A stretch of DNA of 64,000 nucleotides from Pedobacter frigoris (GTDB taxonomy: Bacteria > Bacteroidota > Bacteroidia > Sphingobacteriales > Sphingobacteriaceae). The notes beneath the pieces are model-generated. The model ran no database searches. It saw only the letters and a list, made by a program, of their open reading frames with translations, and had not been told where the DNA came from. Positions 18,261 through 26,994 of the stretch are shown here, one piece after another. Location of the stretch: the NCBI RefSeq assembly GCF_005116445.1, contig NZ_SWBQ01000002.1:868001-932000 (forward strand), in the 5' to 3' direction. Made by a program: the position numbers and the translations under genes. Numbering within the stretch: position 1 is the first letter of the stretch; every line of letters starts with the position of its first letter.

Positions 18261-19043
18261 ATGAAATTACAACAAACCACAATCATCTTCTTAAGCCTCC
18301 TTCTTGCTGCTACCTGCAGCTTCGCACAGAATGCAAGATTCCCTTTCAGTGGGGTTATTGAATATGAAAAGAGTATAAACATGTTTGCCATGATGAAGAA
18401 AAATATGAACGAAAGTTCTGGGAGCTTCTGGAGGGACATGTATGACAATTACAAGCGGAGCCAACCTCAGTTTAAGATTTTAAAGAGCACACTTGCCTTT
18501 TCAACCAATAAAACCGTTTTTACTCCCATCGCCGATACAGAAGCTCAAAGAGGCTTTTTCTTCGGCAATGATCCTATCGTTTCACAAAACAACACCATCC
18601 ATACAGATTTTGCAACCGGAATGTTCACTGCACAGAAGACAGTTTATGAGGAAACCTTTCTGTTAAAAGATACAATCAGACAAATAAATTGGAAGTTAAC
18701 CAGCGAGATGCGAACTATTGCTGGTTATGAGTGCCGAAGGGCCAATGCAATCATTCTTGATTCCATTTATGTTGTTGCATTTTATACTGACAAGATCCCT
18801 GTATCTGGTGGTCCTGAATCTTTTACCGGCTTACCGGGAATGATTCTGGGCGTAGCGCTCCCTCATGAAAATATAACCTGGTTCGCAAAGACTGTAACCG
18901 ACAAATCCGTTTCAACAGCAGAAATGAAAATACCTTCAAAAGGAAAAGCCGCAACCTATAAAAGTTTAAAGGAAACCATCAATTCGGCATTAAAGGATTG
19001 GGGAGACCATGCTAAATCTGCACTTAAAGCATTTTCGCTTTAA
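18261..19043 (+). CDS. GLPGLI family secreted protein
   Basis: 260 residues. A signal peptide ends near SFAQ (residue ~23). An N-terminal beta-rich domain starts GVIEYEKSINMF, and the family signature is present as FTGLPGMILG near residue 190 (GLPGLI, here GLPGM). These proteins occur only in Bacteroidota and have no defined function. They are often encoded beside a barrel protein like the one just upstream, as here (8-nt gap, one operon). The stop codon interlocks with that of the convergent response regulator (TTAA at 19040-19043). Confidence 0.9.
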   Translation: MKLQQTTIIFLSLLLAATCSFAQNARFPFSGVIEYEKSINMFAMMKKNMNESSGSFWRDMYDNYKRSQPQFKILKSTLAFSTNKTVFTPIADTEAQRGFFFGNDPIVSQNNTIHTDFATGMFTAQKTVYEETFLLKDTIRQINWKLTSEMRTIAGYECRRANAIILDSIYVVAFYTDKIPVSGGPESFTGLPGMILGVALPHENITWFAKTVTDKSVSTAEMKIPSKGKAATYKSLKETINSALKDWGDHAKSALKAFSL

Positions 19044-19735
19044 TTCACCAGCAGTTTATATCCTTTGCCGTGTACATTCAGTATCTCTACCTTAGGGTCT
19101 TCCCTAAGGTATTTTCTTAATTTACTTAAAAACACATCCATACTGCGGCCATTAAAATAATTGTCGTCATGCCAGATACTCAATAATGCCTCTTCCCTTG
19201 TCAACACACTGTTCTTTTTCAGACAAAGTAACTGTAGCAATTCCGCCTCTTTTGTCGATAGTTTTTGCTGCTGACCTTTATAATGGATCAGCTGCGTGGT
19301 ATAATCAAAAGAGTAGTCACCGATCTGAAACAGGGTCTGGGCAGGAGACACATCCGAAGATTCCTTAACAGCAACCCTTTTCAGCAAGGCATTAATTCTC
19401 AATAAGAGCTCCTCAATCCTGAAAGGTTTGGTGATGTAGTCATCACCTCCAAGATCATATGCAGAAGCCTTGTCTTCCATCATGGCCTTTGCAGTAGCAA
19501 AAATAATTGGCACATCCTGGTTGATCTTCCTAATTTCCTTTCCAAGCGTAAACCCATCCTTTTTAGGCATCATCACATCCAGGATACACAAGTCAAAATC
19601 CTTCTTAGTAAATGCTTTCAGGCCCTCATCCCCATCTGCACATAGTACTACCTCAAACTTGCCTTTAATCTGCAAATAATCTTGAAGTAACAGTCCGAGA
19701 TTAGGGTCATCTTCTACCAATAGGATCTTTTTCAT
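19040..19735 (-). CDS. OmpR-family response regulator (RprY-like)
   Basis: 231 residues. The receiver domain has the acidic pair ED-D near residues 8-10, phospho-acceptor Asp53 in LCILDVMMPKKDG and Lys in DDYITKPF. The C-terminal winged helix ends NVHGKGYKLLV. The motif set and length resemble RprY of Bacteroides. It is encoded 79 nt downstream of its kinase on the minus strand, forming one operon. Its targets cannot be read from this window. Confidence 0.93.
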   Translation of the reverse strand: MKKILLVEDDPNLGLLLQDYLQIKGKFEVVLCADGDEGLKAFTKKDFDLCILDVMMPKKDGFTLGKEIRKINQDVPIIFATAKAMMEDKASAYDLGGDDYITKPFRIEELLLRINALLKRVAVKESSDVSPAQTLFQIGDYSFDYTTQLIHYKGQQQKLSTKEAELLQLLCLKKNSVLTREEALLSIWHDDNYFNGRSMDVFLSKLRKYLREDPKVEILNVHGKGYKLLVN

Positions 19736-19814
19736 GTGTTTCTATTTTGTATGTGGCGATGAAGCTATGATGACCTTAAGCGTTAGCCTGGCCGGTCATA
19801 AGTTTCATATGTAG

Positions 19815-21656
19815 TTAATTTCTATTAATTGGTAAGCTGATTTCAAATACAGTACCCTTATCCTTCTCACTATGCACCTTAATCGTTCCATTCATTTGTG
19901 TGATGATGTCCTGAACATAGTTTAGTCCCAGGCCAAATCCTTTTACATCGTGAAGATTGCCAGTAGGCACCCTGTAAAACTGATCAAATATACGCTTAGT
20001 CTGCTCTTTAGTCATGCCTATTCCTTCATCTGCAATTTCGACGATCAGATTTTTTCCGGTATTTATCGTTGTAACCTGAATTTTAGGAGCACCAGAGCTG
20101 TATTTATTTGCATTGTCGATCAAATTATAGATCACGTTCGACAGATGCAATTCATCACCAAAAACAAAAGGATTTTCTGCGTTAAGATTCAAGAGCAATT
20201 CCGCATCTTTCTTCTGTAGTTGAAGTCCCATACTATCAACCACTACAGCAATCAGATCGTTCATATTCAATTCGCTGTATTCCAGTTTCAGTTCCTTCTT
20301 TTCCAGTCTTGCAATGCTTAAAACACGTTCAATATGGTTACCAAGTCTTACATTCTCATCGTAAATAATACCTGCAAGTCTGCTGATCCTTCCTTTATCC
20401 TCTGCGATCTCAGGATCTTTAAGAGCCTCACTCGCAATCATGATCGTCGCAACAGGAGTTTTAAACTCATGGGTCATGTTGTTGATGAAATCTGTCTTCA
20501 TTTCAGAGATTTTCTTTTGCTTCATAATCGCATAGATCGTGTAAGCAAATATGAATACCAGTATAAACAGTAGACCGGCCGAAGAAGCCATAGCCACACT
20601 TAGATTTGAAAAAATCAATGAATTCTCATTTGGAAAATGAATGTAAAGCATTCCGGGATCACGGGTAATGAAATTAGTCAGCATTACCTTATGTGTATTT
20701 TTGGGCAAAAATTCTTCATCAATATGACCGTTAGAAGCCTTCATATACACCAAAGAATCCTTCTGAGCCAGGCTCACCCAGAAATCATATTTGAGACTGA
20801 TGTTTCGGTTCATCAGTTCCTTTTTCAAAAGTGTATCCAGCATATCTCTGGAAACCAACTTACTGAGCGGAACATTTGCTTCCCTCATTTCCTTGGCCAC
20901 ATCCTGGATCATCAGGTTTGCCTCCGGTTCTAAAGGCAAAGTATCGGTCATTAATCTTTTAAGCCCCTCTTCATATTTCCTTTTAGCCAGGTCGCTTTCG
21001 AGCTTAAACTTTCTTTCCAACTCGTTATCCATAGTTTTTACACTGATCAGCACCAACTTACCAGTCACGGGATCTATTGCATGGTACCGAATACTATCCG
21101 GTATCTCATTAGAAATAATGCTAAATGATTTCACCCGCTGGGGAACAAAAGTTGATTTGATTTGTCCGCCTACCACATTCCCATAAGCATCCAGACCAAC
21201 ATTCACATCCACATGCACCGGAGAACTCAAAGGATTACTCATATCAGAAGCCGCCGCAAATTCATTCTCTGTAATCCGTACCGGATTTACATAGGCTCTT
21301 GCAATGTCCTTTTCGGTTCTATTGAGGTCAGCAAAAACAAGACCTTCCAGCTTGATCAGCCGTTTCTCCTCTTCGGCTTTATACCTTTCTTTATAATCTA
21401 CCAGCTGCTGTGCCTGATTACGAATCTCGGTCTCTCGATTTCTTTCCAGCTTAAGATCTCTTTTATTGATATGCAGGGCTGCATTTCTCTTCTGCACTTT
21501 GTTTACCACGGCATTCAATGCCTGATTTACGTCCTGCTGAAAAAGTCGTGAATTTAGATTATAGGCTTGCCTGATGTAATACAACTGCATTACAAACACC
21601 CCTAGCAAGGCTAAAGTCATCAATGCGGTGATCAACCAAAGGCTTCTTTTCTTCAT
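19815..21656 (-). CDS. Two-component sensor histidine kinase (RprX-like)
   Basis: 613 residues. A first membrane helix (~7-28) is followed by a large ~310-residue extracytoplasmic domain rich in charged helices, then a second helix (LSVAMASSAGLLFILVFIFA region). The HisKA box is MTHEFKTPVATIMIASEAL. The HATPase_c domain shows the N box NVIYNLIDNANKYSS, G1 DEGIGMT, an F box FDQFYR and G2 GFGLGLNYV. It phosphorylates the regulator encoded downstream. A -7 box TAATTTTG lies 12 nt before its ATG, so the mRNA leader is short. Confidence 0.93.
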   Translation of the reverse strand: MKKRSLWLITALMTLALLGVFVMQLYYIRQAYNLNSRLFQQDVNQALNAVVNKVQKRNAALHINKRDLKLERNRETEIRNQAQQLVDYKERYKAEEEKRLIKLEGLVFADLNRTEKDIARAYVNPVRITENEFAAASDMSNPLSSPVHVDVNVGLDAYGNVVGGQIKSTFVPQRVKSFSIISNEIPDSIRYHAIDPVTGKLVLISVKTMDNELERKFKLESDLAKRKYEEGLKRLMTDTLPLEPEANLMIQDVAKEMREANVPLSKLVSRDMLDTLLKKELMNRNISLKYDFWVSLAQKDSLVYMKASNGHIDEEFLPKNTHKVMLTNFITRDPGMLYIHFPNENSLIFSNLSVAMASSAGLLFILVFIFAYTIYAIMKQKKISEMKTDFINNMTHEFKTPVATIMIASEALKDPEIAEDKGRISRLAGIIYDENVRLGNHIERVLSIARLEKKELKLEYSELNMNDLIAVVVDSMGLQLQKKDAELLLNLNAENPFVFGDELHLSNVIYNLIDNANKYSSGAPKIQVTTINTGKNLIVEIADEGIGMTKEQTKRIFDQFYRVPTGNLHDVKGFGLGLNYVQDIITQMNGTIKVHSEKDKGTVFEISLPINRN

Positions 21657-21667
21657 TATATGATATA

Positions 21668-21675
21668 CAAAATTA
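21668..21675 (-). promoter_or_regulatory. -7 box TAATTTTG of the RprX/RprY-like operon
   Basis: Exact TAnnTTTG match on the minus strand, ending 11 nt before the kinase ATG at 21656. No -33 box at the proper distance was found. Confidence 0.45.
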
Positions 21676-21815
21676 ATGAAGCAAACACAGAATCACCTCT
21701 ATTTAACAATTTTTAACAGAATACCTTTCTAATTTACAAGAACTTACCGCTGATATTCTGACAACAAAGAGCTGTGGCCCAATAAATCTTATACAGAAAC
21801 TGCTGCCAGGCAAGG

Positions 21816-23106
21816 TTACAAACTGACCTCAGGCGTTGTAAACTTCCCTTCGCCAATACTGCGCTTACCTGCTTTTTTCCTCCTAAAATAAACCAGAGAC
21901 AGGATACTGAATGTGCCGCCGATTAATGGAACTACCAGCAGACATTCTTTAAAGAATTGCACCCAGCTAATCTCTACGTGTCCGAACTCCCTGAATAATA
22001 ATAGCGAAAAGCTTCCTGCATAACCGATGGAATCGGCAACATACATGATAAAGCCTATGTTACTTTTGTAATTGAACGTCGCGATCATCCTTTCAAAAAA
22101 AATAGCATTGTAAGGTATGTAAGCCATATATAACCCGGTGCCCAGAACAGCCATCCAGGCAACCGGGCTCAAGTATCCATAATCAAAAAGAATAGTGCTT
22201 AAACCTACAAGAATACAACCTGAAATGATCATAACATGAATGATCGTAAAAGCCCTGAGGTTATTTTTGATGAGGATTAAAAACCCAACCATAAGCAATA
22301 CTACTAATGAAATAATGGTATCTATTTGCGTATAAATATGATTATCGTGAACTCCCAAACCATTCCAGATCTCTACCTCAAAATTATCTCTCAAATCACG
22401 GATACAAGTAAGCACTACATAAATGACAACTGTACAAACAATTCCCGGTAAAAAGTTGGCGATAAAAGCTTTTCGCTGTTTTTGATCCATCGGCACCCGC
22501 TTGGTACGCAGTCGCAAATCTTCTTCATTTGGAGGAGGTAAAATTTCCAGTAGAAAGACAAAAAGAAGAGCGGGAACTAAAAACACCAGTCCTGTTAGAA
22601 AAGGCATCCAGTATTCACTTACAGAAAATACAACCATGATATTTCTGCCAACGGTCTTTACAAAACCTGAGGCAAAAATAAGACTGATGGACATCACAGC
22701 CCCCGTAAACTCCGTAGTTCTTCGACCTTCGAGATAACTGAATACCAATCCCCAGATCATACCCAAAGGAAGTCCGTTCACGAATAAACATAAGACATTA
22801 TAAGGCGCAGGGATAACGGCAAATCCAAGGAGGGCGACCCAGGAGATTAACAGGAGCAAAATGATGCTTTTGGCCAGATTCTGCTTGCCCGATTCTGAGA
22901 TAAACCGGATGCCGTAAAACTTACTAAAGGTATAACCCATCATCTGTACAATAACCAGCCAGACCATGTAATCTACTCCAAAAAAGTTCATTATGTTCGA
23001 AAGTGGCAGCCGCAAATGCTTTACGAAAAGCATACATGCTGGTGTAACAGCCAAATGCAGCAAGTCCTCCAATCAGGGTTATTAACCAATAAGGCGCTTT
23101 TTTCAT
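21816..23106 (-). pseudogene. DUF5690-type MFS-like membrane transporter, single frameshift
   Basis: The N-terminal frame starts at ATG 23106, behind a strong GGGAGG ribosome site 6 nt upstream, which is unusual here. It encodes a first membrane helix and the pattern YAFRKAFAAATF. It leaves frame at an A6 run (T6 on the coding strand, 22980-22985). The rest continues in the next frame from FFGVDYMVWLVIVQMMG to the stop at 21816, with about eleven more helices. Removing one T gives a smooth junction (NELFGVDY), matching what I recall of the Bacteroidota DUF5690 family, which has an MFS fold and unknown substrate. Either a recent one-base insertion or a homopolymer sequencing error. Confidence 0.75.
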
Positions 23107-23197
23107 CTTATACCTCCCGCTTTACAACCAACAGGAGACCCTGCTGGCTCGAAATCAATCTACTAAACATATCACACCAATTGTTATGCAATACTAA

Positions 23198-23224
23198 ACT
23201 TTGTTTATTATTAGTAAACAAAGT
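23198..23224. promoter_or_regulatory. 10-bp-arm inverted repeat upstream of the DUF5690 gene
   Basis: ACTTTGTTTA (23198-23207) and its exact complement TAAACAAAGT (23215-23224) with a 7-nt spacer, about 92 nt upstream of the transporter start. No T tract follows, so an operator is more likely than a terminator. Confidence 0.35.
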
Positions 23225-23379
23225 CTATGTTATCAAATTGTAACCAACATTGCTAAAGGATTTTTCAATCTACTACCTGGCACAAATAACCTTGATAACT
23301 TCATCACAATAGAAGATCAATTTTTATCAGATGAAAATTAACTGTAATTTTAAAGCTTATTAAAAAACCCCAGATCATC

Positions 23380-23853
23380 ATGCAAGAACCAAATCCATTA
23401 AATCAGGTAGCAGAATTCCATAAAACATTTAAGCACCCAATTAGAGACGCCCCAGGTATTCCTTCAAAAGAAAGGGCAAACTTGCGGGTATCCCTACTTG
23501 CGGAAGAGCTTCAGGAGCTAAAACAAGCCATCGAAAGCAATGATTTTGTAGAAGTAGCTGATGCTTTATGCGATTTACAATATGTACTTAGCGGTGCGGT
23601 ACTCGAATTTGGACTTGGTGAAAAGTTTAAAGACTTATTTGATGAGGTACACCGTTCAAATATGAGTAAGGCCTGTAAATCGATAGAAGAAGCTAACGAT
23701 ACCATACAGCATTACCGTAAAAACCACCAGTGTGATGCATACCATAAAGAAGAGGATTCATTATTTCTAATATATAGAACTAATGACAACAAAACATTGA
23801 AATCAATCAACTACTCGCCGGCAAACATTAAAGGCATGCTGCAAGACATTTAA
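23380..23853 (+). CDS. MazG/PRA-PH-like nucleoside triphosphate pyrophosphohydrolase
   Basis: 157 residues. The all-alpha NTP-PPase fold is indicated by LLAEELQELKQAIES (EExxE-type metal ligands, residues ~39-53), then a spacer and VADALCDLQYVLSG (ExxD-like position, ~59-72). This group hydrolyses non-canonical or excess (d)NTPs. The final ~50 residues (after HRSNMSKA) are a family extension with KSINYSPANIK, which is plausibly also part of substrate binding. It is monocistronic. The exact nucleotide substrate cannot be told from sequence. Confidence 0.82.
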   Translation: MQEPNPLNQVAEFHKTFKHPIRDAPGIPSKERANLRVSLLAEELQELKQAIESNDFVEVADALCDLQYVLSGAVLEFGLGEKFKDLFDEVHRSNMSKACKSIEEANDTIQHYRKNHQCDAYHKEEDSLFLIYRTNDNKTLKSINYSPANIKGMLQDI

Positions 23854-23873
23854 AACAACCTTTTTTTAAAACT

Positions 23874-24335
23874 TTATTCAAATTCTGACAACCCTACGTC
23901 CATTAGTCCAATCATGAAATCACTAGCCCTGGCAAGTATTTCTTTATGCAGCTCACTCTTACAACCTCCCTTAAGAAAATCATCCTCTATAACTTTGATC
24001 ATCGAAGTTGTTAAATCTGCTGCAAGCACTACCTGACCGGAATCCAGCAAACCACCTATCCTCATTGTCAGAATATCTGTCACCTGTTTAACCAGCGTAT
24101 CCCGACTGCTCACATATTTACGTGTATCATCCTTTAAAAGAACATTTAAAAGATCTTCAGGCTGAAGGATAGAAAATGGCAGTAAAAGCGCTGCCATGTT
24201 GTAAATTTTCTCCCTGTCATTCTTCAGCAGCTCCTCAAAAGAGATTACCTGAGTTGAACGGCTCTTTAACCCCGTCATCGCCTTTTCAAGCAAAGGAATA
24301 TATGTTGCCAATTTATCTTCTGCCTTATCCTGCAT
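23874..24335 (-). CDS. Hypothetical helical protein
   Basis: 153 residues, no signal peptide or membrane segment, probably all-helical. It begins MQDKAEDKLATYIPLLEKAM and ends DVGLSEFE, with a single Cys. I recognise no domain. It is convergent with the MazG-like gene and 174 nt downstream of the DUF3127 gene, from which a terminator separates it. Codon use resembles its neighbours, so the ORF is likely real. Confidence 0.65.
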   Translation of the reverse strand: MQDKAEDKLATYIPLLEKAMTGLKSRSTQVISFEELLKNDREKIYNMAALLLPFSILQPEDLLNVLLKDDTRKYVSSRDTLVKQVTDILTMRIGGLLDSGQVVLAADLTTSMIKVIEDDFLKGGCKSELHKEILARASDFMIGLMDVGLSEFE

Positions 24336-24444
24336 TACTACAAAATTTAAATTCGATTAAAACAGTGCAAAAATAATACTCACTGGAGAGTTAAACGGGT
24401 ATTCCAGTGCCAAAAGCTTTCATATTAAGCCTGTATTTCAGGAC

Positions 24445-24475
24445 AAAAAAATGCCGCCCCTGTTGAAGGGCGGCA
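24445..24475 (-). terminator. Intrinsic terminator after the DUF3127 gene
   Basis: On the minus strand an 8-bp GC stem (TGCCGCCC/GGGCGGCA, 24452-24459 and 24468-24475, 8-nt loop) is followed by seven T. It terminates the gene at 24510-24878. Confidence 0.85.
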
Positions 24476-24509
24476 CGGTGGTCAATTTGTTTATTTAAAA
24501 AAGGTCTTT

Positions 24510-24878
24510 TTAGAAAGGAAGATCATCATCTTCACCTGGCGCACTGTTTAAATCAGCCGGAGGTGCATATGCTGGTGTAGATGCAACTGGAGCACCTGCC
24601 TGTAAGGCATTGATACGCCATACTACTAAACTATTGAAATAAGATGTTTTTCCGGCTTTATCTGTCCATGGACGACCGCGCAAGTTGAAAGAAACCTCAA
24701 CATCATCTCCTTGTTTTAAAGTATCAAACAAAGCTGTTTTATCTTGTAAGGCCTCAAACCTGATGTATTCAGGATAAGTAGGGTTTTCTGCATATTCTAT
24801 AATCAGGTCACGTTTCTTAAAAGTCTCACTCACCTGCTGTAATGCACCAATTTCATGCACTTTTCCTTTAATTTCCAT
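24510..24878 (-). CDS. DUF3127 protein with SSB-like acidic tail
   Basis: 122 residues. The core (~1-92) matches the DUF3127 family of Bacteroidota: MEIKGKVHEIG, then FKKRDLIIEY, and GRPWTDKAGKTSYFNSLVVWRI. It looks like a small OB-fold of the single-strand-DNA-binding type. A flexible Ala/Pro linker leads to a C-terminal EDDDLPF, the same type of acidic tip that recruits partner proteins in SSB. No function is established. The role as a nucleic-acid-binding accessory protein is inference. It is divergent from the THUMP methyltransferase. Confidence 0.85.
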   Translation of the reverse strand: MEIKGKVHEIGALQQVSETFKKRDLIIEYAENPTYPEYIRFEALQDKTALFDTLKQGDDVEVSFNLRGRPWTDKAGKTSYFNSLVVWRINALQAGAPVASTPAYAPPADLNSAPGEDDDLPF

Positions 24879-24950
24879 ATCAAATACTATTTTATTCTTA
24901 TCCGAAGTTCAAATCTCTATATTTTTATTGATAACTTCGTAGAATTAATT

Positions 24951-26141
24951 ATGCAAGTTTTCCACACAAAAAGTAAGGTTATTATAACCTGCAATAAGCG
25001 CCTTTCCTCCTATTTATTAGAAGAGGTCAAAGACCTGGGTTATGAGATCGTAAGGGATTTTCCAACAGGTGTAGAATTGAACATTACCTTAACGGAATGC
25101 ATCAAACTAAACCTGAATTTAAGATGTGCAAGCCAGATTTTATACTGTCTGAGCAGCTTCAAAGCTAATAATCCTGAAGAACTCTATCGTGAAATGGTAG
25201 CTATCGCATGGGAAGACCTGATTGATTTTTCGGGATACTTTTCCGTAACCTCAAATGTGGATAACCCAACGATTACCACTCCTTTATTTGCCAATCTTAA
25301 AGTAAAGGACGCAATCGTAGATCGTATAAAAGAGAAGAAAGGAATCCGTCCGAATTCGGGTTCTGATGCCAATAAAGCAGTGATCCATTTATACTGGAAA
25401 GATAGCGAGGCTGACGTATTTATAGATACTTCAGGAGAAACCCTTGCAAAACATGGGTATCGTAAAATTCCCGGTAAAGCTCCGATGCTGGAAGCACTTG
25501 CAGCGAGTGTGGTTATGAGTACGCAATGGGACAAAAAATCACCTTTTGTAAATCCAATGTGTGGCTCAGGTACTCTTGCCATTGAAGCTGCACTGATTGC
25601 GACGAACCGCAGACCCGGCCTGTACCGTATGAACTATGGCTTTATGCACATCATGGGCTATGATGAGCAAGAGTTCTTTGCTGAACGCAGAATACTGAAA
25701 GATCAGGTGATAAAAAATGTAGACCTGCAGATCATCGCGACAGATATCTCCGAAGATGCTGTTGATGTAAGCCGCAAAAATGCAAAAACTGCCGGTGTAG
25801 ATACATTGATCCAGTTTGAGGTTTGTGATTTTGCTGAAACCCCAGTACCTGAAGGTGGTAAAGGCGTAGTTGTCTTCAACCCTGAATATGGGGAACGCCT
25901 TGGTGTACATTCCAAACTGGAACTGACCTATAAGCGTATGGGCGATTTCATGAAACAGCAATGTAAGGGTTATTTCGGTTATATCTTTACCGGCAACCCC
26001 GACCTTGCAAAGAGAATCGGATTAAAAGCCACACGCAAAATCGAGTTCTATAATGGTAAACTGGATTGTAGAATGCTGGAGTATGAATTATATGATGGCA
26101 CGCGCAGACCGGAAAACGAAAGACCTGTAAAAGAAGATTAA
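24951..26141 (+). CDS. THUMP-domain class I rRNA methyltransferase (RlmL-like)
   Basis: 396 residues from ATG 24951. The frame is open further upstream, but the next upstream start lies inside the divergent gene. The N-terminal ferredoxin-like and THUMP region (~1-160) is followed by a Rossmann methyltransferase domain with MCGSGTLAIEAALIA (AdoMet motif I) and the catalytic-type motif FNPEYGERLG. In E. coli RlmL the latter is NPPY; here it is NPEY, which I believe is usual in this phylum. It probably methylates a guanine of 23S rRNA at N2 (family inference). Monocistronic. Confidence 0.88.
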   Translation: MQVFHTKSKVIITCNKRLSSYLLEEVKDLGYEIVRDFPTGVELNITLTECIKLNLNLRCASQILYCLSSFKANNPEELYREMVAIAWEDLIDFSGYFSVTSNVDNPTITTPLFANLKVKDAIVDRIKEKKGIRPNSGSDANKAVIHLYWKDSEADVFIDTSGETLAKHGYRKIPGKAPMLEALAASVVMSTQWDKKSPFVNPMCGSGTLAIEAALIATNRRPGLYRMNYGFMHIMGYDEQEFFAERRILKDQVIKNVDLQIIATDISEDAVDVSRKNAKTAGVDTLIQFEVCDFAETPVPEGGKGVVVFNPEYGERLGVHSKLELTYKRMGDFMKQQCKGYFGYIFTGNPDLAKRIGLKATRKIEFYNGKLDCRMLEYELYDGTRRPENERPVKED

Positions 26142-26194
26142 TATTCTTATTACATGTAAGCAACCTAATGTCTGTTTCTCAAATATTTGTATAT

Positions 26195-26202
26195 TAGATT
26201 TG
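26195..26202 (+). promoter_or_regulatory. -7 box TAGATTTG
   Basis: Exact TAnnTTTG match 17 nt before the ATG at 26220, giving a short leader for the hypothetical secreted protein. Confidence 0.4.
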
Positions 26203-26219
26203 TATTAACACACAAGTCT

Positions 26220-26732
26220 ATGAAAAACCTATTGATCCCGGTGCTGGCACTATTGCCATTCGGCACCTTGTTTGCTGCTGAAAGCAAACCACAGCTACAA
26301 GCATTCCAGCATTCCGAAGTTATCGATACTGCCAAAAAGACCTTTTCTGAAAAAGAATGGAAAGAGCTGGAAAAGAAAATCAAGACCAGCGTTCCTAAAG
26401 ATATTGCAAAAGTCATGATCAAGCAGTTGAAAAACATCGATCCGGATAAACTTACAAATCTTGACCCTAAATCTCTTCAACAGAGTGTTTTCAAGTTTGA
26501 TATGATGTCTGATGAAATGGAAGCGGCAACCGATAAAGCTGACTACGAAACTGAACGCAAAGAGATCATCGAAGATTTTAAAAATGATTCTTTTGACGAT
26601 GCTTCAGAAAAAAGAGAAGCGCGCAGAGAAATGAAGGAAGACCTGAGAGAACTTAAAAGAGATTTTCAGGAAGAGCAAAAAGAAAAAAGACAAGAACGCA
26701 GGGAAAACAAAAAAGAAGCAGGCAGGATTTAA
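26220..26732 (+). CDS. Hypothetical secreted protein with charged coiled-coil tail
   Basis: 170 residues from ATG 26220, the start of a clear signal peptide (MKNLLIPVLALLPFGTLFA, cleavage after AAES likely). The mature part has a KKTFSEKEWKELEKKIK helix and a segment repeating DPDKL/DPKSL. From residue ~115 to the end it is a highly charged Lys/Arg/Glu helix (RREMKEDLRELKRDFQEEQK). It is likely periplasmic. I recognise no family. Functions such as a chaperone-like or structural coiled coil would be guesswork. Confidence 0.7.
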   Translation: MKNLLIPVLALLPFGTLFAAESKPQLQAFQHSEVIDTAKKTFSEKEWKELEKKIKTSVPKDIAKVMIKQLKNIDPDKLTNLDPKSLQQSVFKFDMMSDEMEAATDKADYETERKEIIEDFKNDSFDDASEKREARREMKEDLRELKRDFQEEQKEKRQERRENKKEAGRI

Positions 26733-26816
26733 AAGAGCCAAAGGGTTAAAATATGACCTGATCCACTTAAGATACCATACAAGTTTGCACTAACAGCACC
26801 ATTAACCTATAGTTAA

Positions 26817-26864
26817 CCCACCATGACCCCACGTTTTTCCGTAAAAACGTGGGGTCATGGTGGG
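26817..26864. repeat. Perfect 22-bp-arm hairpin, intergenic
   Basis: Arms 26817-26838 and 26843-26864 are exact reverse complements, with a 4-nt CCGT loop. The stem contains ATGACCCCACG, and the T5/A5 tracts lie next to the loop instead of outside the stem, so it is not a textbook terminator. It lies between the hypothetical secreted protein and the HD gene. Confidence 0.8.
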
Positions 26865-26966
26865 CTCACTATAAATTTAACATATCGTTGTATGCCTTAT
26901 GAGGTGTCATATAAGTTAAATGAATTAACAATTTATACCTTTCCCCGCAGTTGACAGCTGATCTGC

Positions 26967-26974
26967 TATCTTTG
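26967..26974 (+). promoter_or_regulatory. -7 box TATCTTTG of the HD-domain gene
   Basis: Exact TAnnTTTG. A start at the GTG that overlaps it (26974) would lie inside the promoter, which favours the ATG at 26989 or 26995. Confidence 0.45.
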
Positions 26975-26994
26975 TGTTTTCAAATAGAATGTTT

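Noticed and set aside
24931..24941. ATAACTTCGTA resembling one arm of a loxP site
   Set aside because: Only one partial arm is present, with no 8-bp spacer and no inverted second arm, so it is chance similarity in an AT-rich leader.
26974..26994. GTG start for the HD-domain protein
   Set aside because: It overlaps the -7 box TATCTTTG, so the codon would lie in or before the transcript start; the family begins at MEQ.
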